DNA from: Alloactinosynnema sp. L-07
GTDB lineage: Bacteria > Actinomycetota > Actinomycetes > Mycobacteriales > Pseudonocardiaceae
Assembly (NCBI RefSeq): GCF_900070365.1
Contig: NZ_LN850107.1
Span: 1,178,001 to 1,242,000 of the forward strand
Direction of reading: 5' to 3'
DNA length: 64,000 bases
Part shown: one piece after another, positions 48,138 to 56,497 of the stretch
Numbering within the stretch: position 1 is the first letter of the stretch
Layout of the letters: every line of letters begins with the position of its first letter
Made by a program: the position numbers and the translations under genes
The notes under the pieces: model-generated
Databases searched by the model: none
The model's input: only the letters and a program-made list of their open reading frames with translations
What the model was told of the DNA's origin: nothing

Positions 48138-48157
48138 GTGACACAAATATGTCTCAC
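48138..48157. promoter_or_regulatory. Inverted repeat in the TIR promoter region
   Basis: GTGACACA, four bases, TGTCTCAC: seven of eight positions are complementary. It lies 174 bp upstream of the first TIR gene and about 90 bp upstream of the divergent gene. Probably a protein-binding site. Confidence 0.4.
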
Positions 48158-48216
48158 ATTGCAATGTAACCGTTGGTAACGACCGGAGCGTCGCGGTCTG
48201 TGACCACCCACCATGA

Positions 48217-48231
48217 CGTACCGTTGGTACG
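48217..48231. promoter_or_regulatory. Inverted repeat before the gene at 48247
   Basis: CGTACC, GTT, GGTACG, a perfect 6 bp inverted repeat. The inner 10-mer ACCGTTGGTA also occurs directly repeated at 48169-48178, 51 bp away. Position just before the ribosome-binding site suits an operator. Confidence 0.4.
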
Positions 48232-48246
48232 CCAATGGAGGTCGAA

Positions 48247-48477
48247 GTGACTGATGAACGTGGCGACGACGCGGTCGCCGAACTGCGCAAGCAGCTGCGC
48301 GGGACCCTGCCCGCGAGCGTCGAGGAGCTCGACGCCGACGCTCTTTGGGACCTGGCGGGGGCCGTGCGCACCGCGCGCAGGCGCCAGACCGAGCATCTGA
48401 TGCAGGCAACCGAGGCCTCCCTGAGCCACGTGCCGCGGTTGATCCGGCCGGTCGTGCGGAAGGTGATCGGGCTGTGA
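48247..48477 (+). CDS. Small helical protein of unknown function
   Basis: 76 aa from the GTG at 48247, placed five bases after GGAGG (an ATG four codons earlier would put that site inside the gene). Helical, charged (ERGDDAVAELRKQLRGTLPA; AVRTARRRQTEHLMQATEAS). Its stop overlaps the GTG of the next gene (GTGA), so the two are made together. No family recognised. Confidence 0.7.
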   Translation: MTDERGDDAVAELRKQLRGTLPASVEELDADALWDLAGAVRTARRRQTEHLMQATEASLSHVPRLIRPVVRKVIGL

Positions 48478-49262
48478 CCGCCGCCACCGAGATCGCCAAG
48501 CTGGCCCGCCTCCTCGGCGACCAGCCGGAGCGGTTCGCCTACCTCGCCGACCTGCCGGTGTCCGACCTGCGCGTGCTGCGGGAGAAGGCCACCGACGTGC
48601 TCTTCGACGCCAACCGTGCCGTCTTCGAGCGCATCGCGGCGGCCAGCAAGCTGGTCCCGACCGGGGTGACGGCCGCGGTGGCGCAGAAGGCGTTCGGACC
48701 GCTGCTGTGCGCGCGGGTCGCGGGGGTCCTGGAGCCCGAGCGCGCCATCGACATCGCGGGCAGGCTCCCGGTCGACTTCCTGGCCGACGTCGCCGCCGAA
48801 CTCGACCCCCGCCGCGCCGCGGGCGTGCTCGCCGCCCTGCCCGCGGGCCCGGTCGTCGCGGTCGGCACCGAACTGGCCCGCCGCGGCGACTACGTGACGA
48901 TGGGCCGCTTCATCGGCGAACTCCCGGCGTCGGCGCTCAAGGCGACGGTCGAGGCCCTCGACACCGAGGCGATCCTGCGCACGGCCGCGTTCAGTGAGGT
49001 CGAGGACCGCTTCGCCGAGATCTTCGCGATGATCCCCGACGCCAAGGTCGCCGAGGTCGCCCGCGTCTTCGCCGAGGCGTCCGACGAACTGGGCGAGGCA
49101 GTGCTGCCGGTGCTGAGGAACCTGGACAAGGCAGGCCTGACCAGGCTCGCCGCCGAAGTGCGGCAGCACTCGCCCGAGCAGCGGGCCCACTTCGCCGCGA
49201 TCGCTGAGCGAGTTGGAGTGCTCGACAGACTCGGACCCCTCGCCGAGGCGCTAAACGGTTAA
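48474..49262 (+). CDS. Helical-repeat protein of unknown function (MgtE-N-like character)
   Basis: 262 aa, almost fully helical, with repeated units of about 35 residues (GRLPVDFLADVAAELDPRRA; GVLAALPAGPVVAVGTELAR; GELPASALKATVEALDTEAI). The pattern resembles the superhelical N-domain of MgtE or HEAT-like scaffolds, but no membrane part is present. GTG start coupled to the small gene upstream. Convergent with the J-domain gene (4 bp overlap at the stops). Confidence 0.7.
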   Translation: MTAATEIAKLARLLGDQPERFAYLADLPVSDLRVLREKATDVLFDANRAVFERIAAASKLVPTGVTAAVAQKAFGPLLCARVAGVLEPERAIDIAGRLPVDFLADVAAELDPRRAAGVLAALPAGPVVAVGTELARRGDYVTMGRFIGELPASALKATVEALDTEAILRTAAFSEVEDRFAEIFAMIPDAKVAEVARVFAEASDELGEAVLPVLRNLDKAGLTRLAAEVRQHSPEQRAHFAAIAERVGVLDRLGPLAEALNG

Positions 49263-50344
49263 GCGGTGGCGGCGTCGGGTTCGCGGATCACGCGGGCCCG
49301 CACGGCCCGCAGCACCCGCTGGTCGACGGTCGCGCAGTCCACCGACAGCCAGTCGCCGATGTCGCGGACGAACTGGTCGGGCACCATCGCGCTGACGCCG
49401 AGTCCTGGCGTGTCGTCAGCGGTCAGCCGGCCCCGCCGGTTGGGGTAGAGCAGCAGCACCCCGCGAACGTCCACGTCGGGCAGGTGGTCCTGGAATGCGG
49501 CGACGGCGGCGAACAGGTTCGTCGTGCCGCCGCGGAACGGGTGCTCGTTGCGCCAGATCGAACCGTCCTCGTCGATCTCGTAGTGGCCGGGCAGCCACAG
49601 TTTCGACTCGACCAGCACCAGCCTGTGTCCACAGAGGACGGCATGGTCGATGTCGGCGAACACCGAACCCGGCCGCGACAGCCCGTGGAACACCCGCGCG
49701 CCGGGGAGCCGGGCCAGGTAGTTGACCAGCAGCTCGGCGGTCAGCCGCTCGCCGACCGGCTCCTCGTCGGCCTCGCCGAACACCGTCCGCTCGCCGAACT
49801 CGGCCAGGGCCGCCTTGTGTCCGCGCGCGGCGGTCACATAGGCGCGCAGCAGGACCGCTGTCGCCGCCAGCGCGCCGACCAAGAGCGTCAACCACGTCAC
49901 CAGCACGGGTGTCGACAGTGGCGGCAGCAGCAGCGGGATGGCCAGCAGCGCACCCCCGACGAGCGCGGCCGCCGCGGGCGCGTGGCCCGGCGTCCGCACA
50001 TACCCGATCCGCGGCTGGTGCTTGGTCAGGTGCCACCACGACAGCGATGACGGCGGCAGGTCGCACCCGCGCGGGGTATACGCGGGCTCGTCGCGGTACA
50101 TCCGCCTGCGCGCCCGCGGCCGCGGCGACTCCGGCGCCGCCGCGGGCTCGCCAAGGTCGTACTCGGCCCGCTTGCGCGAGTCGACCAGCGTCTCGTACGC
50201 GGCCTTCAACAGCCGGAACGTCCCCGCCGTGCCACCCGCGTCGGGGTGCATGACCTTCGCCAGCGCCCGATACGCCGACTTGATCTCCCCAACCGACGCG
50301 TCCCTGCGGACGCCGAGTAGCTCGTAGTAGTCGACCTCTGCCAC
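49259..50344 (-). CDS. J-domain, two membrane helices and NERD domain protein
   Basis: 361 aa. Residues 1-66 are a DnaJ domain with the HPD motif (VMHPDAGG). Two hydrophobic helices lie at about 125-170 (AAALVGGALLAIPLLLPPLS; LVTWLTLLVGALAATAVLL). Residues 195-320 form a NERD (nuclease-related) domain (TAELLVNYLARLPGARVFHG; HRLVLVESKLWLPGHYEID). The architecture suggests a membrane-bound DnaK co-chaperone with a possible nuclease module. NERD activity is unproven. Confidence 0.85.
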   Translation of the reverse strand: MAEVDYYELLGVRRDASVGEIKSAYRALAKVMHPDAGGTAGTFRLLKAAYETLVDSRKRAEYDLGEPAAAPESPRPRARRRMYRDEPAYTPRGCDLPPSSLSWWHLTKHQPRIGYVRTPGHAPAAAALVGGALLAIPLLLPPLSTPVLVTWLTLLVGALAATAVLLRAYVTAARGHKAALAEFGERTVFGEADEEPVGERLTAELLVNYLARLPGARVFHGLSRPGSVFADIDHAVLCGHRLVLVESKLWLPGHYEIDEDGSIWRNEHPFRGGTTNLFAAVAAFQDHLPDVDVRGVLLLYPNRRGRLTADDTPGLGVSAMVPDQFVRDIGDWLSVDCATVDQRVLRAVRARVIREPDAATA

Positions 50345-50394
50345 AGGGCGATCCTTTCAGACCGCCCCGGCAGCGGCGTTCGTGGCGTGCCGAA

Positions 50395-51369
50395 TCAGCT
50401 CGTGATGTCCTTCGTCCGGAAGCGGCGCGAGGCCAGGAAGAAGAACACCCCCGCGTAGACCACCGCGGAGAACGCGCCCTTGGTCATGTTCGACCAGTCG
50501 ATGTCGGTGGAGATCAGGTCCGACCAGGCGAACGAGAAGTGCGTCGGCAGGTAGTCGCGGATGTTCCCGAGCGCGGTGATCTGGTCGAGGATCTGGGACA
50601 GGATCGAGACCAGGACCGCGCCGCCGACCGCGCCGAGGGGGGCGTCGGTGGTGACCGACAGGAACAGGGCCAGGCCGGCCACCCACAGCAGGTTGATCGA
50701 GATATAGATGACCGCGAACACCATCGCCAGCAGCGAGTCCTCAAAGGACACCGCGTCGCCCATCGGGCTGACCGCCTCGCCGGTGCCGTAGAAGACGATG
50801 CCGACCACCAGCGAAACCGCGGGCAGCAGCACCAGACACAGCAGCGACAGCAGACCCGACGAGATCGCCTTCTGCCGCAGCAACCGGTGCCGTGGGACCG
50901 GCATCGACATCAGGTACTTCAGGCTCGACCACGACGCCTCGGACGCCACCGTGTCGCCGAAGAACAGCGCGACGATCATCGGGAGCAGGAAGCCGCCGGT
51001 GGCGAACAGGACGAACACGACGAAGTTCGGCGCCGACGCGGTGGCCAGGTCGACGAACCCGCCGGACCGGTTGGCGTTGGACGACGTGCCGAACTCGAAG
51101 GCCGCCCACAGCAGGAACGGCAGCAGCACCAGGAACCCGATGAGGAACTGCGTGCGCCTGCGCCGGAGCTGGCGGACCAGCTCCACGCGCAGCGGCAGGG
51201 TGCGGCGGGAGGTGAAGCCCTCGACGGCGCCGTCGGCACCGAACGACGTGGACTCCAGTCCGGCCGCCACCTCCATGTCGTCGATCGCGCCAGGGTCGGT
51301 GTGGACCGTGCTGACCGTCTCCCGACCGCTCACCACCACAGGCCCTTCCTTATGGCCGTTATCCGTCAT
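50395..51369 (-). CDS. ABC-2 type transporter permease
   Basis: 324 aa. A 75-residue hydrophilic N-terminus is followed by six hydrophobic segments (FLIGFLVLLPFLLWAAFEFG; FVVFVLFATGGFLLPMIVAL; LLSLLCLVLLPAVSLVVGIV). SEASWSSLKYLMSMPVPRHR is the ABC-2 coupling region. Partner of the ATPase part of the upstream fusion gene. The ATG at 51369 overlaps the mini-ORF stop (ATGA). Confidence 0.9.
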   Translation of the reverse strand: MTDNGHKEGPVVVSGRETVSTVHTDPGAIDDMEVAAGLESTSFGADGAVEGFTSRRTLPLRVELVRQLRRRRTQFLIGFLVLLPFLLWAAFEFGTSSNANRSGGFVDLATASAPNFVVFVLFATGGFLLPMIVALFFGDTVASEASWSSLKYLMSMPVPRHRLLRQKAISSGLLSLLCLVLLPAVSLVVGIVFYGTGEAVSPMGDAVSFEDSLLAMVFAVIYISINLLWVAGLALFLSVTTDAPLGAVGGAVLVSILSQILDQITALGNIRDYLPTHFSFAWSDLISTDIDWSNMTKGAFSAVVYAGVFFFLASRRFRTKDITS

Positions 51370-51437
51370 CGGGTCACCTCGCGCGCTCGGTCGCGTTCCA
51401 AACACTGTGACATTGATTCGCTCGCGAGCTCGCTCAT
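51366..51437 (-). CDS. Bridging mini-ORF MSELASES, second copy
   Basis: 23 codons plus stop, starting MSELASESMSQ and ending in an Arg-rich stretch (ERDRAREVTR). Its ATG overlaps the stop of the hydrolase-ABC gene (51434-51437) and its stop overlaps the permease ATG (51366-51369), the same double ATGA arrangement as at 31328-31405. Confidence 0.5.
   Translation of the reverse strand: MSELASESMSQCLERDRAREVTR
51405..51437 (-). repeat. MSELASE repeat, copy 2
   Basis: 33 bp on the minus strand, starting ATGAGCGAGCTCGCGAGCGA and ending TGTCACAG. Homologous to 31328-31360 and 60703-60735. Confidence 0.7.
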
Positions 51438-54286
51438 GACCCATCTCCGACCAGCTGAAGGAACGCGTCTTCGAGTCTGCGGCGCGGACCGGCCTGTTCG
51501 ACCGCGACCCCCGCCTTGACCAGCACGGTCAGCGCCGCCGAGCGGGGCAGGCCGTCGAGGTCGGCGTGTACGAGGTCGCCCTCGATGGTGACCGCGTTGA
51601 CCCCGGTGACCCCGCGCAGCGCCTCGGACGCCGACGCCGGGTCGTCGACCCGGAAGGTGGCCTCGCCGCCGCCCGCGACGATCTCGTCGACCGCGCCGGA
51701 GGCGACCAGCTTGCCGCGGTGCATGACGACCACGTGGTCGCAAGTCTGCTCGACCTCGGCCAGCAGGTGGCTCGACACCAGCACCGTGCGCCCGGTGGAC
51801 GCGTAGCGGCGCAGCACCTCGCGCATCTGGTGGATCTGCGGCGGGTCGAGTCCGTTGGTCGGCTCGTCCAACACCATCAGGTCCGGGAAGCCGAGCATCG
51901 CCTGGGCGATGGCCAGCCGCTGCCGCATGCCCTGGCTGTAGGTGCGGACCTTGCGGTCGACCGCCCCGCCCAGGCCCGCGATCTCCAGCGCCTCACCGAA
52001 GTGGGCCCGCTCCAGCGGGCGCCCGGTGGCCGCCCAGTACAGCTCCAGGTTGGCCCGGCCGGACAGGTGCGGCAGGAAGCCCGCCCCCTCGACGAACGAG
52101 CCGATCCGCGAAAGCACCGGGGCGCCGGGGTAGATCTTGTGGCCGAACACCCGGATGTGGCCGCCGCTGGGCGAGATCAGGCCCATCAGCATCCGCAGGG
52201 TCGTGGTCTTGCCCGCGCCGTTGGGCCCGAGCAGGCCAAGGACCTGGCCGCGCTCGACCCGGAACGACAGCGAGTCGACCGCCTTGAGGCCGCCCGGGTA
52301 GGACTTCGACAGGTTCTCGATCACCAGCGGCACGTCGGTCAGCTCGGCGTCGACGTCGTCCTCACGCCGTCTGCGGATCGCGCCGACGATGGCGGCGAGC
52401 ACGCCGAGCCCGAGCACGATCGCGATCCCGATCAGCGGCCCGGACGGGGGCGCGGTGCTCGACCGCGCGCCGGGCACCACCGGCACCGCCAGCTGTGGGT
52501 CGGCCATCTCGATCTTGTAAGCGGCGGGCTGCGCGGGCGTCGCGTAGGCCTGGTCGGTCGTGCTGACCACCAGCTCGATCCGGTGGTCGGTCTCGATCGG
52601 ACGGACGATGCCGGGCAGCGACACCGTCACCTCGACCGGCGTGCCGTCGGCGGGGAGGTTCGGCACCCGGAAGGCCGACACCGCCGACCCCGGCAGCGTG
52701 CGGATCCCGTCCGGGCCGACGTCGTAGAGCTTGGCGAACAGCACCGCGCCGTCGGGCGCGGGGAGGTTCGGCATGGTCGAGACCCGCAGCTTGGCCGTGC
52801 TCGCGCCCGCGATCAGCAACTGCTGCGACAGCGGCGCGCTGGCGAACCGGGCGGACTGGCCGGGCAGGTCGATCGACACCCGGCCGGACAGCCGCGACGA
52901 GCCGCTGATGACCGCGCCGAGGCCGGGCATGCTGCTGATCGAGGCCGGATTGCCGCCGGGCGGGTTGACCACGGTCTGCGGCTCGCCGTTGACCGCGATC
53001 CGCCGCCGCTCGGTGCTCGCGTCGCCGCCGAGCCCCGGGTAGGCCGCCGCGGTCACGGTGCGCACCGACGGCGCCCCCTGTGCCCGCAGCGCGCCCTGGA
53101 CGGCGTACTCGAACGGGGTGCCCGGGTCGGTGCCGCGCCCGCGCAGGTGGAAGTCGAACCAGTCGGCGATCTCGGCGCGCAGGTCCTTGCCTGGCCTGCC
53201 GCCGTCGTGGCCGCCGGTGAACCAGACGAGCTTGACCTTGCCGCCCGCCGCGCTGATCTGCCGGGCGCTGGCGTCGGACTGGTCGAGGCCGAACAGGGTG
53301 TCCTGCTCGCCCTGCACCAGCATCGTCGGCTGGGTGATCTTGTCGGCGACGGAGGCGGGGGAGACCGACTTGAGCAGGTCGATGGTCTGCTGGTTGGCCC
53401 GCCCGGTGGTCGCGACCTGCGCGTATGCCCGACACACCGCCTCGACGAACCGCCCGCACGGGTTGCCGTCACCCTGGATCCGGGGCCCGCGCTCGCTCGC
53501 CCCGGTGTCGATCGGGGCGGCGCCCGGCACCGCGCCGCTTTCGCGGTCCTCGTCGGTGCCCGCCTCGGTGGCCTCGGTGGTGGGGTTGGCCAGCCCGGCC
53601 GCGCCCATGCCCGCGGCGAAGAAGATGCCCGCCCAGGACCGCTTGAACACCCCGTCGGCAGCGAAGGCGTTGGCCGACGGCGAGCCCGCGACCGCGCCGG
53701 TGGTGGCCGAGTTCGGCAGCAGCGCCTGGCTCAGGTCGTTGTAGGTCATCACTGGGGCCAGCGCGTCGACCCGCTTGTCGGTGCCCGCGAGCAGCAGCGA
53801 CAGCGCGCCGCCGTAGGACCCGCCGGTCACCCCGACCCTGGGGTCGTCGGCGCCGTCGAGCTGCACCTCGGGGCGCTTGGCCAGCCAGTCGACCAGACCG
53901 CGGGCGTCGGCGACCTCCGCGTCCGGGGAGTTCAGCGCGATCTGGCCGCCGCTGCGGCCGAACCCGCGCGCCGACCAGGCCAGCACCACGAATCCGCGCT
54001 GGGCCAGCTCGCGGGCGTCGGAGTCGACGCTCTGCTTGCTGCCGCCGAACCCGTGGGCGACCAGCACCGCCGGGGCGGGGGTCTGTTCTGGCAGGTAGAG
54101 GGTGGTGTCGAGAGACACAGCGGCGACGCCCGCCTGGGCGGACGGCAGGTCGACCATGGCGTCGCTGGTGCGGACGGCGGGTGGTTCGTCCGTCCGATTC
54201 AGCCAGACAACGCCTGCGACGGCGACGGCGACGACCAGAACGGCGGTGATCGCCTGGCGCGGCCGGATTCGGGGAAGACTGGGCAC
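51434..54286 (-). CDS. Fusion of exported alpha/beta hydrolase (CocE/X-Pro peptidase type) with ABC ATPase
   Basis: 950 aa from the GTG at 54286. An N-terminal membrane helix (AITAVLVVAVAVAGVVWL) anchors an outward alpha/beta hydrolase (VLVAHGFGGSKQSVDSDARE; nucleophile in GVTGGSYGGALS; His in WFTGGHDGG) with a C-terminal jelly-roll-like part. A second helix (LIGIAIVLGLGVLAAIVGAI) at about 640 leads to a cytoplasmic ABC ATPase (GLLGPNGAGKTTTLRMLM; YSQGMRQRLAIAQAMLG; LMVLDEPTNGLDP). The permease follows after the mini-ORF. Export may be tied to processing of the cargo by the outer hydrolase; this is inferred. Confidence 0.9.
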   Translation of the reverse strand: MPSLPRIRPRQAITAVLVVAVAVAGVVWLNRTDEPPAVRTSDAMVDLPSAQAGVAAVSLDTTLYLPEQTPAPAVLVAHGFGGSKQSVDSDARELAQRGFVVLAWSARGFGRSGGQIALNSPDAEVADARGLVDWLAKRPEVQLDGADDPRVGVTGGSYGGALSLLLAGTDKRVDALAPVMTYNDLSQALLPNSATTGAVAGSPSANAFAADGVFKRSWAGIFFAAGMGAAGLANPTTEATEAGTDEDRESGAVPGAAPIDTGASERGPRIQGDGNPCGRFVEAVCRAYAQVATTGRANQQTIDLLKSVSPASVADKITQPTMLVQGEQDTLFGLDQSDASARQISAAGGKVKLVWFTGGHDGGRPGKDLRAEIADWFDFHLRGRGTDPGTPFEYAVQGALRAQGAPSVRTVTAAAYPGLGGDASTERRRIAVNGEPQTVVNPPGGNPASISSMPGLGAVISGSSRLSGRVSIDLPGQSARFASAPLSQQLLIAGASTAKLRVSTMPNLPAPDGAVLFAKLYDVGPDGIRTLPGSAVSAFRVPNLPADGTPVEVTVSLPGIVRPIETDHRIELVVSTTDQAYATPAQPAAYKIEMADPQLAVPVVPGARSSTAPPSGPLIGIAIVLGLGVLAAIVGAIRRRREDDVDAELTDVPLVIENLSKSYPGGLKAVDSLSFRVERGQVLGLLGPNGAGKTTTLRMLMGLISPSGGHIRVFGHKIYPGAPVLSRIGSFVEGAGFLPHLSGRANLELYWAATGRPLERAHFGEALEIAGLGGAVDRKVRTYSQGMRQRLAIAQAMLGFPDLMVLDEPTNGLDPPQIHQMREVLRRYASTGRTVLVSSHLLAEVEQTCDHVVVMHRGKLVASGAVDEIVAGGGEATFRVDDPASASEALRGVTGVNAVTIEGDLVHADLDGLPRSAALTVLVKAGVAVEQAGPRRRLEDAFLQLVGDGS

Positions 54287-54552
54287 GTCAGAACCGTATT
54301 GGACCCAACCTGAGAACGCTCCCAGCAGCCTATTGACCAGCGGATGCGCGCATCCAGCCGTCACCTAAGGGGACCGTGACGGCAGCCGACCACGGTTGCC
54401 CACCTATCGCAGCCTGGACCCTGGTAGGCGACCCGGCCTAAGAATTCCGGGGAGGCGGGACAGCGGGACTGTGACGTACACCAATGGGTGGAACAGGGGG
54501 CCCGTCTGGTGCGTTTGACCTGGACAGGGAAGAATCGACCCACAGCAAGTGT

Positions 54553-54691
54553 CGGAGGGGAGTATTCCTTCGCACCGGTCTCGTCAGCACGGATCCCTCG
54601 GGATCCCGGGGCCGGTGGTCGATCCAGCCGCAAGTCGGCGGATCGGCGGAAGAGACCTCCGGTTGTCGGCATGCGCCCGTACACCGGAGGT
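54553..54691 (+). ncRNA. yybP-ykoY-type Mn2+ riboswitch upstream of terC
   Basis: The two conserved loops are present: GGGGAGTA (54557-54564) and GTCAGCAC (54583-54590). The P1 strand CGGAGG (54553-54558) can pair with CCTCCG (54656-54661). The same CCTCCGG strand can instead pair with CCGGAGG at 54684-54690, which contains the terC ribosome-binding site (ACCTCCGG with CCGGAGGT, 8 bp). Mn2+ binding should hold P1 closed and free the ribosome-binding site, an ON switch at translation. The rest of the 412 bp gap before it (54287-54552) shows no gene. Confidence 0.8.
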
Positions 54692-54698
54692 TTGATCA

Positions 54699-55709
54699 AT
54701 GGTAGTCCCTGCCTGGGCTTGGCTCGCCACCATCGGCGGCTTGATCGTGTTGTTCGCGATCGACCTGTTCATCGTCGACCGCAAACCGCACGAGGTCACC
54801 GTCGGTGAGGCCGGGCGGTGGGTCGGGTTCTACATCGCCTGCGCGATCGCCTTCGGCGCCGCGATCTGGGCTTTCTCCGGTGCGCAGTACGCGGGTGAGT
54901 TCTTCGCGGGCTACATCACCGAATACTCCCTCTCGGTCGACAACCTGTTCATCTTCCTGATCATCATGTCGGCCTTCTCGGTGCCGAAGATCCACCAGCA
55001 CCGAGTCCTGCTGGTCGGCATTGTGATCGCCTTGGTGATGCGCGGCATCTTCATCGCCGTCGGCGCGGTGGCGATCGCGAAGTTCAGCTGGGTCTTCTAT
55101 CTCTTCGGTCTTTTCCTGGTCTACACCGCCTGGCAGCTGGCTCGTACCGGCATGGGCGAGGACGAGGAGTACCAGGAGAACGCGATGACCAAGCTGACGC
55201 GCCGCGTCTTCCCGGTCACCGACAACTACCACGGCGCCAAGTCCTTCGTGAAGCTCGACGGCAAGCGCTTCGTCACCCCGATGTTCATCGTCATGATCGC
55301 CATCGGCACCGCCGACCTGCTCTTCGCGGTGGACTCGATCCCGGCGATCTTCGGTCTGACCAAGGAACCGTTCCTGGTCTTCACCGCCAACGCCTTCGCA
55401 CTCATGGGCCTGCGCCAGCTGTACTTCCTGCTCGGCGGCCTGCTCAAGAAGCTGGTCTACCTGTCGGTCGGCCTGGCGGTCATCCTTGGTTTCATCGGCG
55501 TGAAACTCGTCCTTGAGGCCTTGCACACCAACACCCTGCCGTTCATCAACGGCGGCGAGGCGCTCTCGGTGCCCACTATCGGCATCGAGGTGTCGCTTTC
55601 GGTGATCGTCAGCGTCCTCGTGATCACCACCGTCGCGAGCCTCATCAAAACCCGCCGCGACGACTCCAATTCGAGCGACATCACCGAACCCGCGGAGCAG
55701 AAGCTCTAG
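54699..55709 (+). CDS. TerC family membrane protein, probable Mn2+ exporter
   Basis: 336 aa with eight or nine hydrophobic helices. The family motifs ITEYSLSVDNLFIFLIIMSA and TADLLFAVDSIPAIFGLTKE carry the paired acidic residues expected to bind the metal. TerC/Alx proteins export Mn2+, which fits the Mn2+ riboswitch in the leader. ATG at 54699, eight bases after CGGAGG. Confidence 0.93.
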   Translation: MVVPAWAWLATIGGLIVLFAIDLFIVDRKPHEVTVGEAGRWVGFYIACAIAFGAAIWAFSGAQYAGEFFAGYITEYSLSVDNLFIFLIIMSAFSVPKIHQHRVLLVGIVIALVMRGIFIAVGAVAIAKFSWVFYLFGLFLVYTAWQLARTGMGEDEEYQENAMTKLTRRVFPVTDNYHGAKSFVKLDGKRFVTPMFIVMIAIGTADLLFAVDSIPAIFGLTKEPFLVFTANAFALMGLRQLYFLLGGLLKKLVYLSVGLAVILGFIGVKLVLEALHTNTLPFINGGEALSVPTIGIEVSLSVIVSVLVITTVASLIKTRRDDSNSSDITEPAEQKL

Positions 55710-55737
55710 AAACAGCGCGGATTCTTGTAGACGGCCT

Positions 55738-55774
55738 GGCGGCCCGGGTCTCCTTCGGGGGAACCTGGGCCGCC
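55738..55774 (+). terminator. Terminator after terC
   Basis: GGCGGCCCGGGT and ACCTGGGCCGCC pair over 12 bp with one G-U, loop of 13, followed by TTGCTGTGTTT. Located 29 bp after the stop. Confidence 0.8.
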
Positions 55775-55839
55775 TTGCTGTGTTTCGGGGTGGTGGTTTC
55801 CGCGACCCGTGCGGCCAGGCTCGCGTAAGTTCCATGGTC

Positions 55840-56169
55840 ATGACCGTGCTGCGTGGTGCCTCGGTCGCCCTCCGCCCAACTGTCCAGGACTACCGGCACG
55901 CCGGCATCGACATCTTTCTTGATCCCACCGTGCACGGCAGGGGGCTGGGCGCCGACGCCATACGTACACTGGCCTGCCATCTCATCGACACCCACGGCTA
56001 TCACCGTCCGGTCATCGACCCGGCAGCTGACAACGCGGCAATGATCCGCTGCTGCACCAAAGTCGGGTTCCGGCCGGTCGGCATCATGCGGGAGTACGAG
56101 CGTGGCCCAGACAGCACTTGGCACGACGGCCTCCTGATGGACCTCCTGGCCAACGAACTGGTGCGCTGA
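55840..56169 (+). pseudogene. GNAT acetyltransferase with an internal deletion
   Basis: 109 aa from the ATG at 55840. The start TVLRGASVALRPT is the normal opening of an AAC(6')-like GNAT, and DYRHAGIDIFLDPTVHGRGL to DLLANELVR is the normal second half with the acetyl-CoA loop (HGRGLGADAI). The roughly 60-70 residues in between (strands 2-4 and the substrate side) are missing, joined in frame at about residue 15. Ordinary members have about 175 aa. The protein can hardly fold properly. Confidence 0.7.
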
Positions 56170-56497
56170 CGGTCCGAGCTGATCTGCTCGGCGGGTTGTC
56201 GCGCTGCGGGCATGGACCTGGCGACGTGCTCACTTTGGCCATGCGGCGAAAGATCGGAGTATTCCACTCTCGACAGTCAATGAAACGTTCGACAAGCCAC
56301 CAGTGCGCGCGTGCGGCATCAGACAAGATTTTCGCCCCGGCCCGGAAAGCCATATCGGCTGACGCGGCCTGACGGCGGCCGGACAAGGTCACAAACTCCA
56401 TACTGCCTGGTCAGAGCCGTACTAAACAGTTTATCGGTCAACTAGTGGGAATAATCGACGGTCCTAAGGCCCGCTAACAGTCCGGTACGGTCAGCGG
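56170..56497. other. Intergenic region of 328 bp, lower GC, no supported gene
   Basis: GC content falls compared with the flanks. Open frames on both strands exist but match nothing I recognise; the minus-strand frame reads ARAHWWLVERFIDCREWNTP and could be a decayed mobile-element fragment. The 14-mer TGCCTGGTCAGAGC at 56404 is shared with 34413. The end should hold the promoter of the S9 peptidase gene. Confidence 0.4.

Noticed and set aside
56084..56401. Minus-strand open frame in the lower-GC gap before the S9 peptidase
   Set aside because: No family match, overlaps the end of the GNAT remnant antisense, and no good start; possibly mobile-element debris but not supportable.
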